NCBI GenBank assembly: GCA_039111635.1
Contig: JBCAQO010000010.1
Coordinates: forward strand, 62,001-126,000
Direction of reading: 5' to 3'
DNA length: 64,000 nucleotides
Source: Heterobasidion occidentale
Lineage: Eukaryota; Basidiomycota; Agaricomycetes; Russulales; Bondarzewiaceae
Below the pieces are notes generated by a model. It had not been told where the DNA came from, did not search any database, and saw nothing but the letters and a program-made list of their open reading frames with translations. Of the stretch, positions 13,024-24,587 are shown piece after piece (the first letter of the stretch is position 1; every line of letters starts with the position of its first letter). A program made the translations under genes and the position numbers.

Positions 13024-13048
13024 CTGTTCAACTCTGGTCCAAGCATAG
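13024..13048 (-). repeat. Right terminal inverted repeat of pogo-like element
   Basis: Perfect inverted partner of 8291-8315, followed by TA at 13049-13050. Confidence 0.95.
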
Positions 13049-13050
13049 TA

Positions 13051-14940
13051 CACCCGAGTGATCTTGGATCAGCCGGATTTGGCCGTGCACTCCTAAGTAC
13101 TCTGTTCCAACAATGACTGTCAGCGATCTTGCATGATCTAGCATTTTTGCCCTCTCATGTTTGTTACACTGACCTCCAACCAACATCCAATCAATCCTGG
13201 AATCTAGCAGATTGTTGCAAGAGGCCTCAACAACTTATGCCCCACAATCTCCAATTGCTAATCTCACCAGCACTATGGCTCAGCCTCCTCCAACGCCTGC
13301 CCGCCCTCTCTCTCTAGTCTCCATCTAGCATCTGTACCACTTCACTGTGATGCTACACTCTCTCCTCTGCTCTTCTCTACCCTCAAAAACTGCTTCCTGG
13401 TCTGTCTCATATTGCATAGTCTCTCACTTATGCCACAGACAGACAAGCCTTGACTGTACAGTACATTCCAAGGTTGTCATGTTTGAACATGTTTTTCTGC
13501 GACGCTCAGCCGATTGTGGTTTGTACTTTCACCCTCTTTTTTTCCATCTTGGCTGACATCCAAAATCAGGCCATCTGTGGTCCCTTTAAAATTGCGCCCA
13601 CTATTTTTCTCACACCTGTGCCCTCTGTGAATCCCCTGAGCGAGTATTCCTGACGCTCAATTGCTGCTCTCGTGTCTCTTACCCCCATGCTTACTAGTCC
13701 ACAGTACCGTGGATGCCACTTCCACTCTATGAGCGCTTTCGCTGCATATCTCAACACTGTCGCTGTAAGCATTTCACTATCCTCAGCAGGAATCTCAGTC
13801 TAGGTACAACTCACCCACAGCATGTAAGTCCAGATATACTCCAATGTCCTGCTGTCCCAGTGTCTCACAATAGTGTTGTCAAATAACCCTGGGGAGGCTC
13901 GCAAGCTTTGCAGATGTGATCACGCATGGTGGTCCCACAGCCTCCCATCCATTGTACTAGTGTTGCGGTGAGGAATGGTTTCACTTCTAGATACGATTGG
14001 GGTTTCCTGTTTTTCCGGATGTACCTAGTGTTCGTTTGATTTCTGTTCTAGGTGATACCTATATGCTTTGGCACAATACACAGATGTTGGTCAATGGGTT
14101 AGGCAGTCGTGACAATATCCTGAGATATTTAGAGAATTTCTGTAGTGGCGCCGGACCACTAACAGCATCAAAACGCGTAGAGGATGAAAGTAACTAGATA
14201 AGCAAGAGTTCTTTGTGATTCTAGCTGCTGAGAGGTCCTCCACAGACTGAAGGTCGAATTACTAGATCATCTAGTAACCCTTCAAGCCTTGAAGTGAGTC
14301 TCCAACTGATATCACTCAAAGAACTAAGCAGACACTGACCGACTGACTGAAAGTAAAGTGAAGGGGTAAAATCTCCTTGCCTTAGACAGGGAGATTCAGC
14401 CTCCTTATATACTATTTCAAGTGGGAAACTACTTCCTAGTATATACAGGCTGATGAGAGTCATTATGAGTCACAAGGAATAGTTTAGAAACCAATAGATC
14501 AAGGAGGAAAGTAGGAGAACTGAGTAGAAATCAAAAGAAATGCCTGGAATCTGGGTAAATAGTTAAGCAGGCCCTCTGAGAACTGTACAGAACCTTCTTC
14601 CTATCACCAAGGAACTACCTGGAACTTTTCCTCTAGTCATCCTTCTTCATTATTCCACCAGCATTCCTCTTCTTTCTGCTTGTTTCTCCTGTTTTCTTCT
14701 CCATTTCTCCTGTTTCTTTCCTTGTTGTGTCAGAGTCTAGCCCATTCTAAAATAGAATCAAGGCTTGAGAAACGGTCCAGAAGCGAAATCTAAGCATGAA
14801 AAGGGGTAGGAAACTAAGTATAATAGGTAAAAGACTCGAAAAATATGTAGAAAATCGGAATTAAAGGTCCCTTCCATTCCAAGTTGTTTTCCCTCTCTTC
14901 CTTTGATTCAGATATTCTGTTCCCTCTTCTATTATCACTA
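13051..14940. other. Unassigned AT-rich stretch
   Basis: No supported gene. A TATA-like sequence in reverse orientation near 14405 and repeats of CTGACTGA near 14335-14350 suggest retroelement debris, but I could not pair any ends. It leads directly into the helicase fragment. Confidence 0.35.
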
Positions 14941-15968
14941 TCAAGTGCCTAACAATGTCCAAGTGCGACATCCACGGCGTGGTTTGCCGACAAGGCCAAT
15001 CTCGTGCCCTTCCAGCCGCATTGGCATCCTCAAGATGCTGGGGATGGCTTTCGAGGGCAAGCCAATTTTCTTGATGGATGAGGTGGGTATCGGGAAGACG
15101 TTGCAGGTAGTTGGTGTCATCGCCATGCTGGCCTACTACCGCAAGTTTTGGAACAATGAGCATGACTACCCTGGAGTGTTCGGTAGGTGTCAAGTTGTTG
15201 TGTCACCGTTCACTCAATCTGACAAGTCTCTTAGCAGGAAAAAGGTTCCCTGGAGAGTTGGGAGGAATCCCCAATCTCCCCACCCTCATTATCTTCCCCG
15301 CATTGCTACAGGACCAGTGGCGCTCCGAAGTGCAAAAGTACCTCGAACCGCACTCGTTCGACGTACTGCCCTATGTGGGGACATTGACCACAAGGCCAGA
15401 CTACTGGCAGATGGTGACGAAGGACGTGGTTCATGAGCCAGGTCACTGGATTGTCATTGCGATGTATTCGGTAAGTATTGCCATTGTTCCCTTCTCCATC
15501 ACAGTACTGTAAGAGCTGACTCACACATCATAGGCCATGGCATCGGATCTCAAGACCGTCTGGGCGCCGAGTAACAAAAGTCCTTGTGTCTTCAACAAGC
15601 CCACTCCCATGGGCAAGGACAGACTCTCCAAGACCGCCTTCACGCACGAGTATCTCGTCCTTGGCATTGACGAGGTGCATCACACGCGAAAGATAAACAG
15701 GACGTGGGTGGCGGTATTTCAACTGTGGGTCTGCTTGCAGATCCCTATCGCAATCACGGTGACCCATCTTCATGGGCCTGACGGTGAGGCGCTTCATTGC
15801 AGTCTCATTCCATTATGCTCATCACACTTTTGCCCAGGACTTGTGGAACATATGCCATATCCTTGGCATCAAGCAGTTCATTGAGGAAGAAGATCTCCTG
15901 CTGGAGATGGTTGCGGACGTCACCCGGGTGCAGCAGCTGGACCACAAGGCAGTGCGCAAGGTGGATGC
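14941..15968 (+). pseudogene. SNF2-family helicase fragment (N-terminal ATPase lobe)
   Basis: The fragment carries the first RecA-like lobe of a SNF2 ATPase: DEVGIGKTLQ (Walker A, about 15078-15107), LIIFPALLQDQW (motif Ia region), IDEVHHTRK (DExH-like Walker B, about 15666-15692), a degenerate TVTHLHG where TATPL is expected, and DLWNICHILGI downstream. Introns 15183-15234 and 15471-15533 keep the frame; a third near 15784-15837 fits poorly by phase. Coding stops being helicase-like at 15968, exactly where an LTR begins, and the second ATPase lobe is not found in the window. This is a truncated pseudogene disrupted by element C. Whether it was a host gene or transposon cargo cannot be told. 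Confidence 0.78.
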
Positions 15969-16537
15969 TGTTATGAACTGCTCGTTCAATAACCCAAGAG
16001 TAACAGGTTCTTCCCTAGGTCGCACAATGGACTGAGTGATGGACAAAGTCTCGACTGTATCAGGCAAGGATACAGGAGGGAGTAATGATTATTACACAGT
16101 ATGGTGACTGCGTAGGAACAAAGAGAATAGACTGAAGATCCTCAGCCTATTCTATGGGCCTTATATACTGTATAGGGTATAGGGCAAGAGTCCGTATGCT
16201 TCTCCGGGTTCCCATCCCAGGAGAGCTGTGGTCGCCGTCTCTCACAGCCGGTGCCTACTCTTGTACTTCTCCAGTTGCACCAATCCATCCTGGTGCGATG
16301 AGGTGCTTACCCATAAGCCCTAAGCCCATGGCATGTGAATGCTCATCTTATCAGTCCGCTATTCCCATGACCCTGTTATATAACCTCTACCGATGTCTTG
16401 AAGAACCATCGGTCCAGTCGGCTCCTAAGGACATGCCAAATACCTTGATGTACGCTCCGTAGTGGAGCCGCCTAGCATGTGATGCTTGAGCCATCAGATA
16501 GACCCCCAAAGGGCCCTGATTGGTCAAGTCATAACAT
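15969..16537 (-). repeat. 3' LTR of element C (minus orientation)
   Basis: The left end reads TGTTATGA and the right end TCATAACA, an 8-bp terminal inverted repeat typical of LTRs. The right end abuts a purine tract when read on the minus strand (AGAAAGGGGGTAA, 16538-16550). A TATATAAGG box lies inside on the minus strand near 16162-16170. The left end cuts the helicase fragment; the flanking 5 bp are GATGC, but no matching second LTR was found, so no target duplication could be confirmed. Confidence 0.75.
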
Positions 16538-16570
16538 TACCCCCTTTCTAGGTCCCAACTCCTAAGGGGA

Positions 16571-17266
16571 CTACTTGCCTTGAGCGAGCTTCATTGTCAT
16601 TTCACATACAATTGCTTTCTGGTCATCCAATAAAGATCGGGATGCGTCTTCCCAATATGACTTCATTTTCTGGGGCAAAGACTGACTTACGTTGTTTACA
16701 ACGCCTAGGAGTTTTCCATCTCCATTGAGCTGTTTGATATAGAGTGCTGCGGTATTGCCACAATACCATGTTTCTCTCTGGTGTTCTTCCTTCACCGCCA
16801 CATTTTGTTTGAGTACACTCCTAGAGTCAATAGGCAGCTGCTCGACCAGGACTCCCTGGTGTGTTTGGTAAGCCAGTTCCTTCTGGTGACAATGCAGAAA
16901 GGTGTCACGTGCGAATGATTTTGTGATGAGTAGAAACACGTCTGTGGATGGGTGTGTGTCGTTCTTCTTCAGAATGCCGAAGGCCATGCTTCAGTGTTTC
17001 CAGGATAGATCTTCATCTCCTTGATCTCTGGTATCGAGGGGGACTCCAGGTGCATGTGGGTTGATCGCTTTTCCAAGGCTTAGGCCCACCAACCTATCAA
17101 GAATAGACTTTTCTCGACTTGTTTTGAGTCCGGCAAGACCCCTTTGAAGATCCCTAACTCTGTCAGCCCCATACGGTGGCCCATCCTGGTTAGAGATTGA
17201 GTGTTCGTCTAGAGTTTGTTTGTCACATGGGAGCGAGCATGCAGCCGCGCTCCACGTATTGAACAC
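16571..17266 (-). pseudogene. Unrecognised ORF between hairpin array and 3' LTR of element C
   Basis: Two minus-strand open stretches (17266-16991 and 16987-16571) are in the same frame and separated by one TGA; a CGA to TGA change would explain it. Joined, they give about 231 residues ending 20 nt before the polypurine tract. No domain is recognised; the chain is hydrophilic, without a membrane segment or Cys/His cluster. Its place, after the body of the element and just before the 3' LTR, is the same as that of the extra ORF in element A, but I see no clear similarity between them. Confidence 0.4.
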
Positions 17267-17374
17267 AAGGTAAGGATTTTGAAGAATAGACTTTGAACCC
17301 CATGGTCTCTTGAATAGACCATGGTATCCACCTTGACGGTAATTATTGCGGGGTCAGCGTAAGGTATGTCCTGG

Positions 17375-18996
17375 TAGTTTAACGTCATTCCGGACATCTG
17401 TAGTTTTGTGTCTTTGCAGACGTCCTCTAGTTTATCCTTAAGTCTTTGCAGACTGAGGCTAGTTTATACATAAGTCGTTGCGGACTGCCTTGCTAGTTTA
17501 AACCAAGGTCGTTGTGAACCTATCCATCTCCCAACGTAGGAGTACCTGTAAACAAGACAGCAGGCATTTCTGCGTGCCGGAACATCCATCGGTGATGCGC
17601 ATAGGGCCATAGACCAGTTCCTCTTTCTTGACAGGGTTCCCATTGAGGAAAGATGGTGACCGTTTATACTATATCAAACCGGATAACTTATAGAGTTGCC
17701 AGAATAGACTTTGGAGCCTATTTTGACACAACTCACATGGCCCTGTAGATGAAGGGCAGCTCAATTTATCGTCATGAAGGACGGCCGTAGTTTATAGTCA
17801 TTGCGGACGTCCTGCTATCGCCTGGCTTGAACATCCCGAGCCTCGATAGATTTAATCCTCCGGGGTGAGGGTAGTTTAAGGTCTTTTTGGACTACTGCAG
17901 CCGGAAGTGGTAATTCCAGCTCCAGTACGATCCCTAGAACAAGGGGACAATAGTTTATCATCATTGGACTAGATCAACATTGTGGCATCAACAACGATGT
18001 CAATCGATATCTCCTGTGCTGAAAGGAGTGGTAGTTTAACGTCTTTGTGGACGTAGCAATGCCAAAACATATCTCATGTTTGGACACTGCTCATGACCCT
18101 GTAAAGGAAAGGGTAATCCCAGTTTAACGTCATGGAGGACGTTTTCAAACATGAGGCACGATCCCAGTTGCCTCTTGACTGGCCCTTGAAGCGGAATCCT
18201 TGCTTTGGACTTCAAGGGTAGAATGGGTGCACCATGGAGTAGTCGTGGTTCTGTAGGACGACTGACAACCGCTCCATGCCCCAAACCCCTCGTACAGAAT
18301 TGAACCGTGTTGACCCCATATTCTTTTACTGTAGGGCATATGGAATATGGAAGTGCCTTGACCTAGTCGGCAGGGTTCTGCAACGGTGGAGGCCCTCCCT
18401 TCCACCGTCTGCCAGAATACAACCACATTCCGAGGGTCCTTGGTAGCTTTAACGTTGTTCCGGACAGTAACTAGTTTATAGTCATTGCGGACCAAGCCTT
18501 TCGTAGTTTTACATCGTTGCGGATGTGTTTGTCCGTTTTTGGCTACTTAGTGGAGTGCAACCACTATGTGCATGCATCTTGATAGGGCCCCCTAATGCGG
18601 AAACGACCCTGTAAAACTGGAGATCCAAAGTGGGACATCCAAACACCTGTCAGACCTTGACAGCGAGGTAAGGTCCACTGTTCCCCAATGGTGAACATGC
18701 AACACAATTTTCCCACCAGGATTCTTGCATCATTCGTAGCTTTTCAGTCTTGCCACAAGATTGAAAAGCTGGCGTACCAGTACCAAGGTTATGTCGAATC
18801 AAGGACCTCCTAATGTGGAAAGGGTCCTGTAAAACTGGGGATCCAAGCGGGATGCCCAATTTGCTTGTCAGAATACCTCTTGACAACGAGAGTGTTAAAT
18901 GCTTGTCCTGTCTGAGACCGGAGGGTTGAAACGCAAATGGTCAGGTACTTCCCCTGCCTTCTTATCTTTTCACAGTTTAACGTCATGCAGGACGTT
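17375..18996. repeat. Dispersed array of about 14 short hairpin motifs
   Basis: A motif close to TAGTTTAACGTCATTGCGGAC recurs about 14 times: near 17375, 17401, 17428, 17459, 17493, 17762, 17786, 17871, 17950, 18031, 18120, 18443, 18471, 18502 and 18971, some copies diverged. In the best copies (18031, 18120, 18971) ACGTC and GACGT form a 5-bp stem around a 6-nt loop. Spacing is irregular, from about 30 to 450 nt. Some are preceded by a second small hairpin of CCCTGTAnnnnnAGGG type. It is neither a simple tandem repeat nor coding. Confidence 0.7.
18583..18886. repeat. Two diverged copies of an ~85-bp module
   Basis: Stretches near 18583-18665 and 18802-18886 share CTAATGYGGAAA, CCTGTAAAACTGGRGATCCAA and a following TTGTCAGA/CTTGACA block. 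They lie within the hairpin field of element C and suggest it grew by local duplication. Confidence 0.55.
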
Positions 18997-19371
18997 CATT
19001 CCGGTGTCTTGTACGTGAAACCAGTACCTGTGGTGCGGAGGCTCCTTTTGTTAAGAGCCGGCTCATAACACATGATATATGATCATCTGATCATATAACA
19101 CGTGGTTTATGACCAACGGATATGGCCTATACCCGGTGACCGACCCTTTGACTTCACCAACAGACATTGAGTTATCTTATCTTATCTTCTACCCCTGATC
19201 AGCAATCATGTCATCACAGTTACCTGAACAGTTCCTGCCCCTGTTCCTGTTCCTGGTTCCTGTCCCTGCCCCAACGGTTTGTTCGTTGATTGTTTGCTTG
19301 TGTTAGATCGTTTACCTCGGTACCTTAAGAAGCATAGACCTTCTATTGATCTTGCCCTAAAGCAGTTTACG

Positions 19372-19417
19372 TATATATAGAACGAGCCAGATACCTGTAT
19401 CGCCAGCTCGTTCACCT
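19372..19417 (+). promoter_or_regulatory. TATA box and putative start-site/self-primer motif of LTR S1
   Basis: TATATATA at 19372-19379 is followed about 30 nt later by CAGCTCGTTCACCT (19404-19417). The same 14-nt motif occurs at the same distance after a TATA-like box in the unrelated-looking LTR of element A (33724-33737, minus) and in S2 (34748-34761). The position fits a transcription start and therefore the 5' end of the retroelement RNA. Confidence 0.6.
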
Positions 19418-19551
19418 TTGTTACTCCCACCTGTTCTTACTCTTGACCTTTGGTACTAGCCATACCTCTGCTACATCATAGTCTTTGCCATTAGGCCAGA
19501 CCTTTGATTGTCAATAGAACATCTGATTAAACATCAGTTTAACTTGTCTCT

Positions 19552-20070
<519 letters not shown>

Positions 20071-20113
20071 GCAAATGATAGCAAGCCCGAGTTGTGCTTT
20101 AGGCCATGTCTAG

Positions 20114-20984
20114 GTTCTCCATGAATCAATTGTTGTCCAAAGCTTGTATTTTTTTTTGTCATTAAGCTCACACTTGGCATGAGAGACGGCCACTCTGTGT
20201 GCTGGTTAGTGATGTGCTGCGGCGTTCAACACTGTTCATAAAGCTCACATTGGGACTTGGCTGTTGGCCAGTGATGACTGACTCAGGTAGCTCCAGCTTG
20301 CGTTGCTCAGTGTGAGTGAAGGCATTGGCATTGGCTACGAACAGATGTGCCGTTATTGGTACTAGCTAATGGTTCAGGGTGGCTGACTGCACGAGGAGTA
20401 TATAGAAGGTGTTAGTCGGAGCTGGGTCAGAAAGGGAAACAAAAAGAAATAAAAGGCATGGAAAAGGTAGAATAGTAACATACCCTTGATGACACATGCT
20501 TTACCAGGGCCTCGGTGGAGGCCCATCCACTTGCATCATCAAGAGCATGCAAAGGAAGGGGATGAAGGGGAAATAAGAACTCATAAATGCTTGTGTCAAT
20601 CTGCAGGTGAGGCCTCTCCAACATGCAGGTGAGCACATCAGGTCAGACGAGACATCTGGCATGCTCATCTCACACGCCGTGGTGGATGAAGATGATGCAA
20701 AGGATGGAGGCCTTGGGAAGGCCCACCGAGTTGACAGGCATGATGAGAGCCCAAAGGTGAGAAGTGGCTCAATAATGACAACAATGCACTCGCTGGCCAC
20801 CTCCTTGGATGAAAAATCAACAAGATATATTGGAAAACATACATGCAAATGGCAATGAGTCAGATACAATGGTGAACTAAACAAAACAGTCAGCAATTCA
20901 CTTCCCCAAACCCTGAGCTTGAGCACACGTTGAAACACGACAAGGTACTGGACCATTATTGGTTTTCCTTCTGCCGCGAGCTGG
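20114..20984. other. Unassigned stretch
   Basis: No supported gene. It contains a long T run near 20150 and a minus-strand open frame very rich in Leu and Pro that is best explained by skewed base composition. Short Glu/Asp/Ser-coding fragments appear on both strands without a consistent frame. Confidence 0.35.
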
Positions 20985-21790
20985 TCAGTTGGTATCAGTA
21001 GTTGCAACGGGCAAAGCAATGGGAGGAATGGAAGGGTGAAGAGGAGTGGGGACTGTAGTAACTGGGCCAGCAGAGATAGGATTGACAATAGGAGCAGTGG
21101 GGGCCATAAAAACGGCAGCGTGAGCAATAGGCTCAACAACAGTGGAAGTAGGAGGTTCAACATCCATCTCATCGATGATGTAAAATCTAGCAAGCAGCAG
21201 TAAGAATTTTTTTGTTTGAAAGTGATATACAGGACTTACCTTCGCCTGCAGAACCGGCATACTCTCTAGCTTCCATATCTGCCAAGAAATTGTTCACACC
21301 AATCACACATGTATTTGCTGTGTGAGTGGGCTATGGCAGAGCTATCCCAAAAATGGCCTCATCGAAGAACCTCAGGATTACTTTGACAGAGGCTGTATCC
21401 TTTCCCGTGATAAGAATACTCTTGTAGAAGGTGAAATCATTGTGATAGTTGATGCGAGACAGCACGCTGACCTTCTCAAGCTTGACATCGGTGATGCAAG
21501 GTAACAAGCCTATGAAAACATGAATTTGAGAGGGAATACAAACAAAAACCAATGTACCATGATTGCAGCAAAGGCAACACATCCAAGTGTGGTTGAGTTA
21601 AGGTTCCACAGTTTTGCCATTGTCAGTCATCCGCTGTGGCTTGTCTTCACATTTGATCCATCAGAAGAGACGGAATTTGGCCCGAAAAGGACCATGTGTA
21701 AGATCTAATTGAAAGTGCAAAATAAGTGTAAGAATACAAGGATACAAATGATAATGACTTACCCTTGTGAGGACCTTCATCCTGAAGATT
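20985..21790 (-). pseudogene. Unrecognised minus-strand multi-exon gene remnant
   Basis: Minus-strand coding-like blocks (ITDVKLEKVSVLSRINYHND near 21495-21435, DEAIFGIALP near 21360-21331 and a Pro/Val/Thr-rich block starting DEMDVEPPTS near 21180) are separated by intron-like segments: GTAAGTC to AATTAG at about 21763-21708, and GTAAGTCC to TTGCTAG at about 21240-21188. One in-frame TAG follows DEAIFGIALP. I do not recognise the family. The remnant is cut on its upstream side by the 5' LTR of element B at 21793. Confidence 0.4.
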
Positions 21791-21792
21791 GT

Positions 21793-22871
21793 TGATGAGC
21801 ATGAACCCGCTCTGGGGTCCGGAAAAGGTATTCAGGAAGCTTTGGGGAGAGGCCAACCAGCTCTAGACGAGTACCAAAGACACCAACTATTACCGAACAT
21901 GGTTGGTCCCTACCCAACTGACTGCAAGCCACCAAAGAATGTTCAGCAGCACTTGGGTCAGTTCCCCCACACTTCACGTACTTACCATGACCGCACAGGA
22001 GTGTGACGATAGGAGTTTACAAGATCAGAGCCAGTGGTCCATTTCAGACGATGTGCTCCGTAAGTTGGTTGGTCCTTATCACTTATCTTCCCGACTTTCA
22101 CATGGTTGGTTAGATGAAATCTTGCACCATCACTTGGCCACCCTGGTCGTACATTTACTTCTTCTCTATTTTCATTAGTTCTCCAATGCCTGTTCCTGCT
22201 ACCTACACTTGGACAACGGATACCGAACAGTTGAGATTTTGTCATCGCTGATAGACTTTTACTTTATCATCTTTGGAACCCATATGGACATTTCACCTAC
22301 CTTCTTATCTTTTCTGTTCACTAGGTCTTGGTGCCTGTTCGGCATTTACTCTCATTTCTCATTCAATATTTACTTAGGGGCTTGGTCGACTATAAAAACC
22401 TACATACAACTCTGGAATAAACCAGCTTTCGCATCCCACAGTTCAGAGCTCATTTGCACTTGTCTCAACCATTGAAATTGTCTTTGTTGACCTCCAAAAA
22501 CTTGTCTTCCTCGTCGTTCAGCCTCGTTCATGTTCGTACTCATTTCTTTGCTTGTAACTCTTGTCCTCCCTCGTATATTATCAGAGTCCCGTGTGACTCT
22601 TGAAGCATGTAGTTGTCGGTCGCGACACTACCTTTATTGTTACCAAACAAATCTCCAACACAACCAACCAAACATTTGGTTGGTGTGCAGTACAGTCCCG
22701 AAACTGTTCGGGCACTATAATCTCACACTTCTTATTGCTCCTCAGTGCACCCTCACTTTCTGAAGTTGTTACTAACAATTGCTTGTGTATTAGATACTAG
22801 CTCCAGCACCCCCTGCTCTAGAGGTTGTTTTGGTGTTGTGCTTGGCACTTAGAGACACCTCTAGCATATCA
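21793..22871 (+). repeat. 5' LTR of element B copy 1
   Basis: A 1079-bp unit from TGATGAGC to CATATCA. It matches the reverse complement of 40411-41488 at roughly nine in ten positions by eye. The left boundary is set by the opposite copy, where TGATGAGC directly follows a polypurine tract. Confidence 0.85.
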
Positions 22872-22874
22872 TTT

Positions 22875-22892
22875 TGGAGCCCACCGTGAGGG
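22875..22892 (+). other. Putative primer binding site of element B
   Basis: TGGAGCCCACCGTGAGGG starts 3 nt after the LTR end and begins with TGG, as expected for pairing with the CCA end of a tRNA. Copy 2 has the same site with one change. The tRNA species was not identified. Confidence 0.5.
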
Positions 22893-23730
22893 GTTAGTAT
22901 TCAAAATTACCTCAAGGAATCTATGTCACTCTTCCCAACCAATAGCGGAGCGCAAAGGATGGCAAGCAGTTATCAACAGCTTCAATACTCAGGAGACCGC
23001 TGCTGACCAAAGTCTGTTTGGAGACACCAATATAGTCCCAGAAAACCTATCCCATCATCACTATCTTGACCTCAAATTCTCACCATCCCTCTCGCCACCA
23101 CCCGACTCCACTTTCTTCTTAACCCCACCTTCATCGCCGAACCAATCACTACTTCTGCTGATTTCCCCCATCCTCAATCTTGCGCTCTTGGAACAATCAC
23201 CTCCGTCTCCTATACCATCTCTCCACGACTCAATCTCCCCGTTAATCCCACACAGCCCCGTCTTTTGGATGCCAACCGTCCGACCAACTACCCTAGAACT
23301 CTCCTTCAAACCAGCGACTCTATCTCCGATCCCTTTCCCAAACAACACCTTCTCCCCCACCTTTGACTTTCTCACTATGGTGACCCCATCCATGCCCGCT
23401 CATGGAGATCAGACAGCCCCAACCTTTGACCCCCATCAACCCCACAAACTGAGACGATATTTTGCCAATCTGGACCTCCACTTTGTTTGATCGGCAGTAG
23501 TAGACAAACAGAAGAGGAAGAAGCATGCTTGCCAATTCCTGGATGTTGACACCTGCAAACTTTGGGAATCCCTCACCACTTTCACCAACGCCGTGAAGAC
23601 ATTCAAGAACTTTTGTGAAGAAGTCTACAGGCTGTACCCTGGCTCGGAAGAGGAACACAAATGGTTGGTATTGGATATGGACAAGCTAGTTGGCGAAACA
23701 AGCAGAATTGGCATCTTGTCCCTCAGCAAG

Positions 23731-24564
23731 TGTTAGGTCGGAGACCTATCATGTGCACCGATGCACGAAGGGGTCCCTAAGCTAAACCTCCACTGGTTCG
23801 TATAGTCGTAGACTCCAATGGATAAAGACGATGGATCGTCTTTGGGCTCTTTCAAGGAACTCGGGGTCGCTGTTGGCTTTGTTCTCGAAGAGATTGAGAA
23901 GGTGATCTTCGAGGTCTTCTCGATGATGAGGAGGAACCGGATGATCTTCTCCTGTCCAACAGATGACACGAGGGGGTGTCCAACTGAGAACGCGGAAGGC
24001 AGCTAGCCCGGTATAGAAGCGGATGAGTAGAGGGAGAGGAGGGAAGGGAGACGAGTCCAGTGCTTCGTCAGACCGTGCAAAGAGTTTCTCAGATCTGACA
24101 GAGATCACGAAGCGTGGGCTAAGAAGGTAGCCAGACGCCGGGTGCAGTGCAGAGATCGAGTGTATTACAGGTGAACGAGCTGAGCTTCTTAGAAGCTCAT
24201 CTCGGCTATTTACGTACAGAAGTGTCTAGGGCAGGATCAAGATCTGGTCCGTGCGCTTCTCAGGTACCGAAGTCAACGATCGAGATCCGTAAGCTAGAAT
24301 ACCTCATTGACCTGCCACATATCCAAATATAGTAATCCGATCACTAATGTCCATCCACATCTTCGATCGATCAAGAACCAGGAACGGGGGTCAGGAACCA
24401 ATGTCTGTCCACATCAGGAATCAGGAACCAGAAGTCAGCGTTCATGCATTAGCATGTAAATAGTAAGGAGTCATGGAAAGCGGTCCGCGTCTGCAACAAG
24501 TCCGAAGCACTTGACCAGCCCATCCACTCACGTGCGAAGCACGTGTTAGGACGCGGTCCTAACA
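23731..24564 (-). repeat. 3' LTR of element A
   Basis: An 834-bp unit, TGTTAGGTC to GTCCTAACA on the plus strand. Each end can fold into two neighbouring hairpins; on the right these are CACGTGC-GAA-GCACGTG (24529-24545) and TTAGGAC-GCG-GTCCTAA. It is nearly identical to 33286-34118. Confidence 0.96.
23782..24108 (-). CDS. LTR-resident reading frame of element A (3' LTR copy)
   Basis: An open frame of up to 108 residues containing FYTGLAAF, ICWTGEDHPVPPHHRED and FIHWSLRLYEPVEV, ending 51 nt before the LTR end in the sense direction. It matches the frame in solo LTRs S1 and S2. No ATG starts it: the longest ORF call begins at GTG, and the frame is open further upstream. Only the copy in the 5' LTR would be at the front of the RNA. 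Confidence 0.45.
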   Translation of the reverse strand: MISVRSEKLFARSDEALDSSPFPPLPLLIRFYTGLAAFRVLSWTPPRVICWTGEDHPVPPHHREDLEDHLLNLFENKANSDPEFLERAQRRSIVFIHWSLRLYEPVEV

Positions 24565-24580
24565 CTACCCCCTCTCTATA
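24565..24580 (-). other. Polypurine tract of element A
   Basis: On the minus strand AGAGAGGGGGTAG immediately precedes the 3' LTR start TGTTAGGACC. This is the expected plus-strand primer for reverse transcription. Element C has a near-identical tract. Confidence 0.85.
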
Positions 24581-24587
24581 CAAGTCT

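Larger units (their letters stand above)
8291..13048 (+). mobile_element. pogo-like DNA transposon with intact ends
   Basis: The element is bounded by perfect 25-bp terminal inverted repeats (8291-8315 and 13024-13048, starting CTATGCTTGGACC) and flanked by TA at 8289-8290 and 13049-13050. TA duplication is the hallmark of the Tc1/mariner superfamily. It encodes a pogo-type transposase with a DD35D catalytic triad at 8698-11664. At 4758 bp it is long for this group; about 1.4 kb downstream of the transposase is not explained by it. The transposase has one frame break and one internal stop, so this copy is probably inactive, although both ends are intact. Confidence 0.93.
15969..19048 (-). mobile_element. 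Element C: partial, apparently non-autonomous LTR element
   Basis: It is defined by its 3' LTR (15969-16537) and adjoining polypurine tract. Its interior has no recognisable gag, reverse transcriptase or integrase. Instead it holds one open frame next to the polypurine tract (16571-17266) and a field of short hairpin motifs (17375-18996). The far end is not defined: solo LTR S1 and an HSP70 remnant follow. It resembles large non-autonomous LTR derivatives, but the missing 5' LTR leaves that uncertain. Confidence 0.45.

Noticed and set aside
13880..14500. A possible additional LTR with a reverse TATA box and a TGGCGCCGG primer-like site near 14145
   Set aside because: No matching second copy, terminal TG..CA pair or target duplication could be found.
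17375..18996. A CRISPR-like interpretation of the regularly worded repeats
   Set aside because: The genome is fungal, repeats are diverged, spacers are irregular (30-450 nt), and no cas genes are present.
20501..21193. A 230-residue minus-strand frame with long Leu-rich runs, at first sight a membrane protein
   Set aside because: The Leu runs come from a purine-biased stretch on the plus strand, and the frame overlaps a better-supported fragment in another register.
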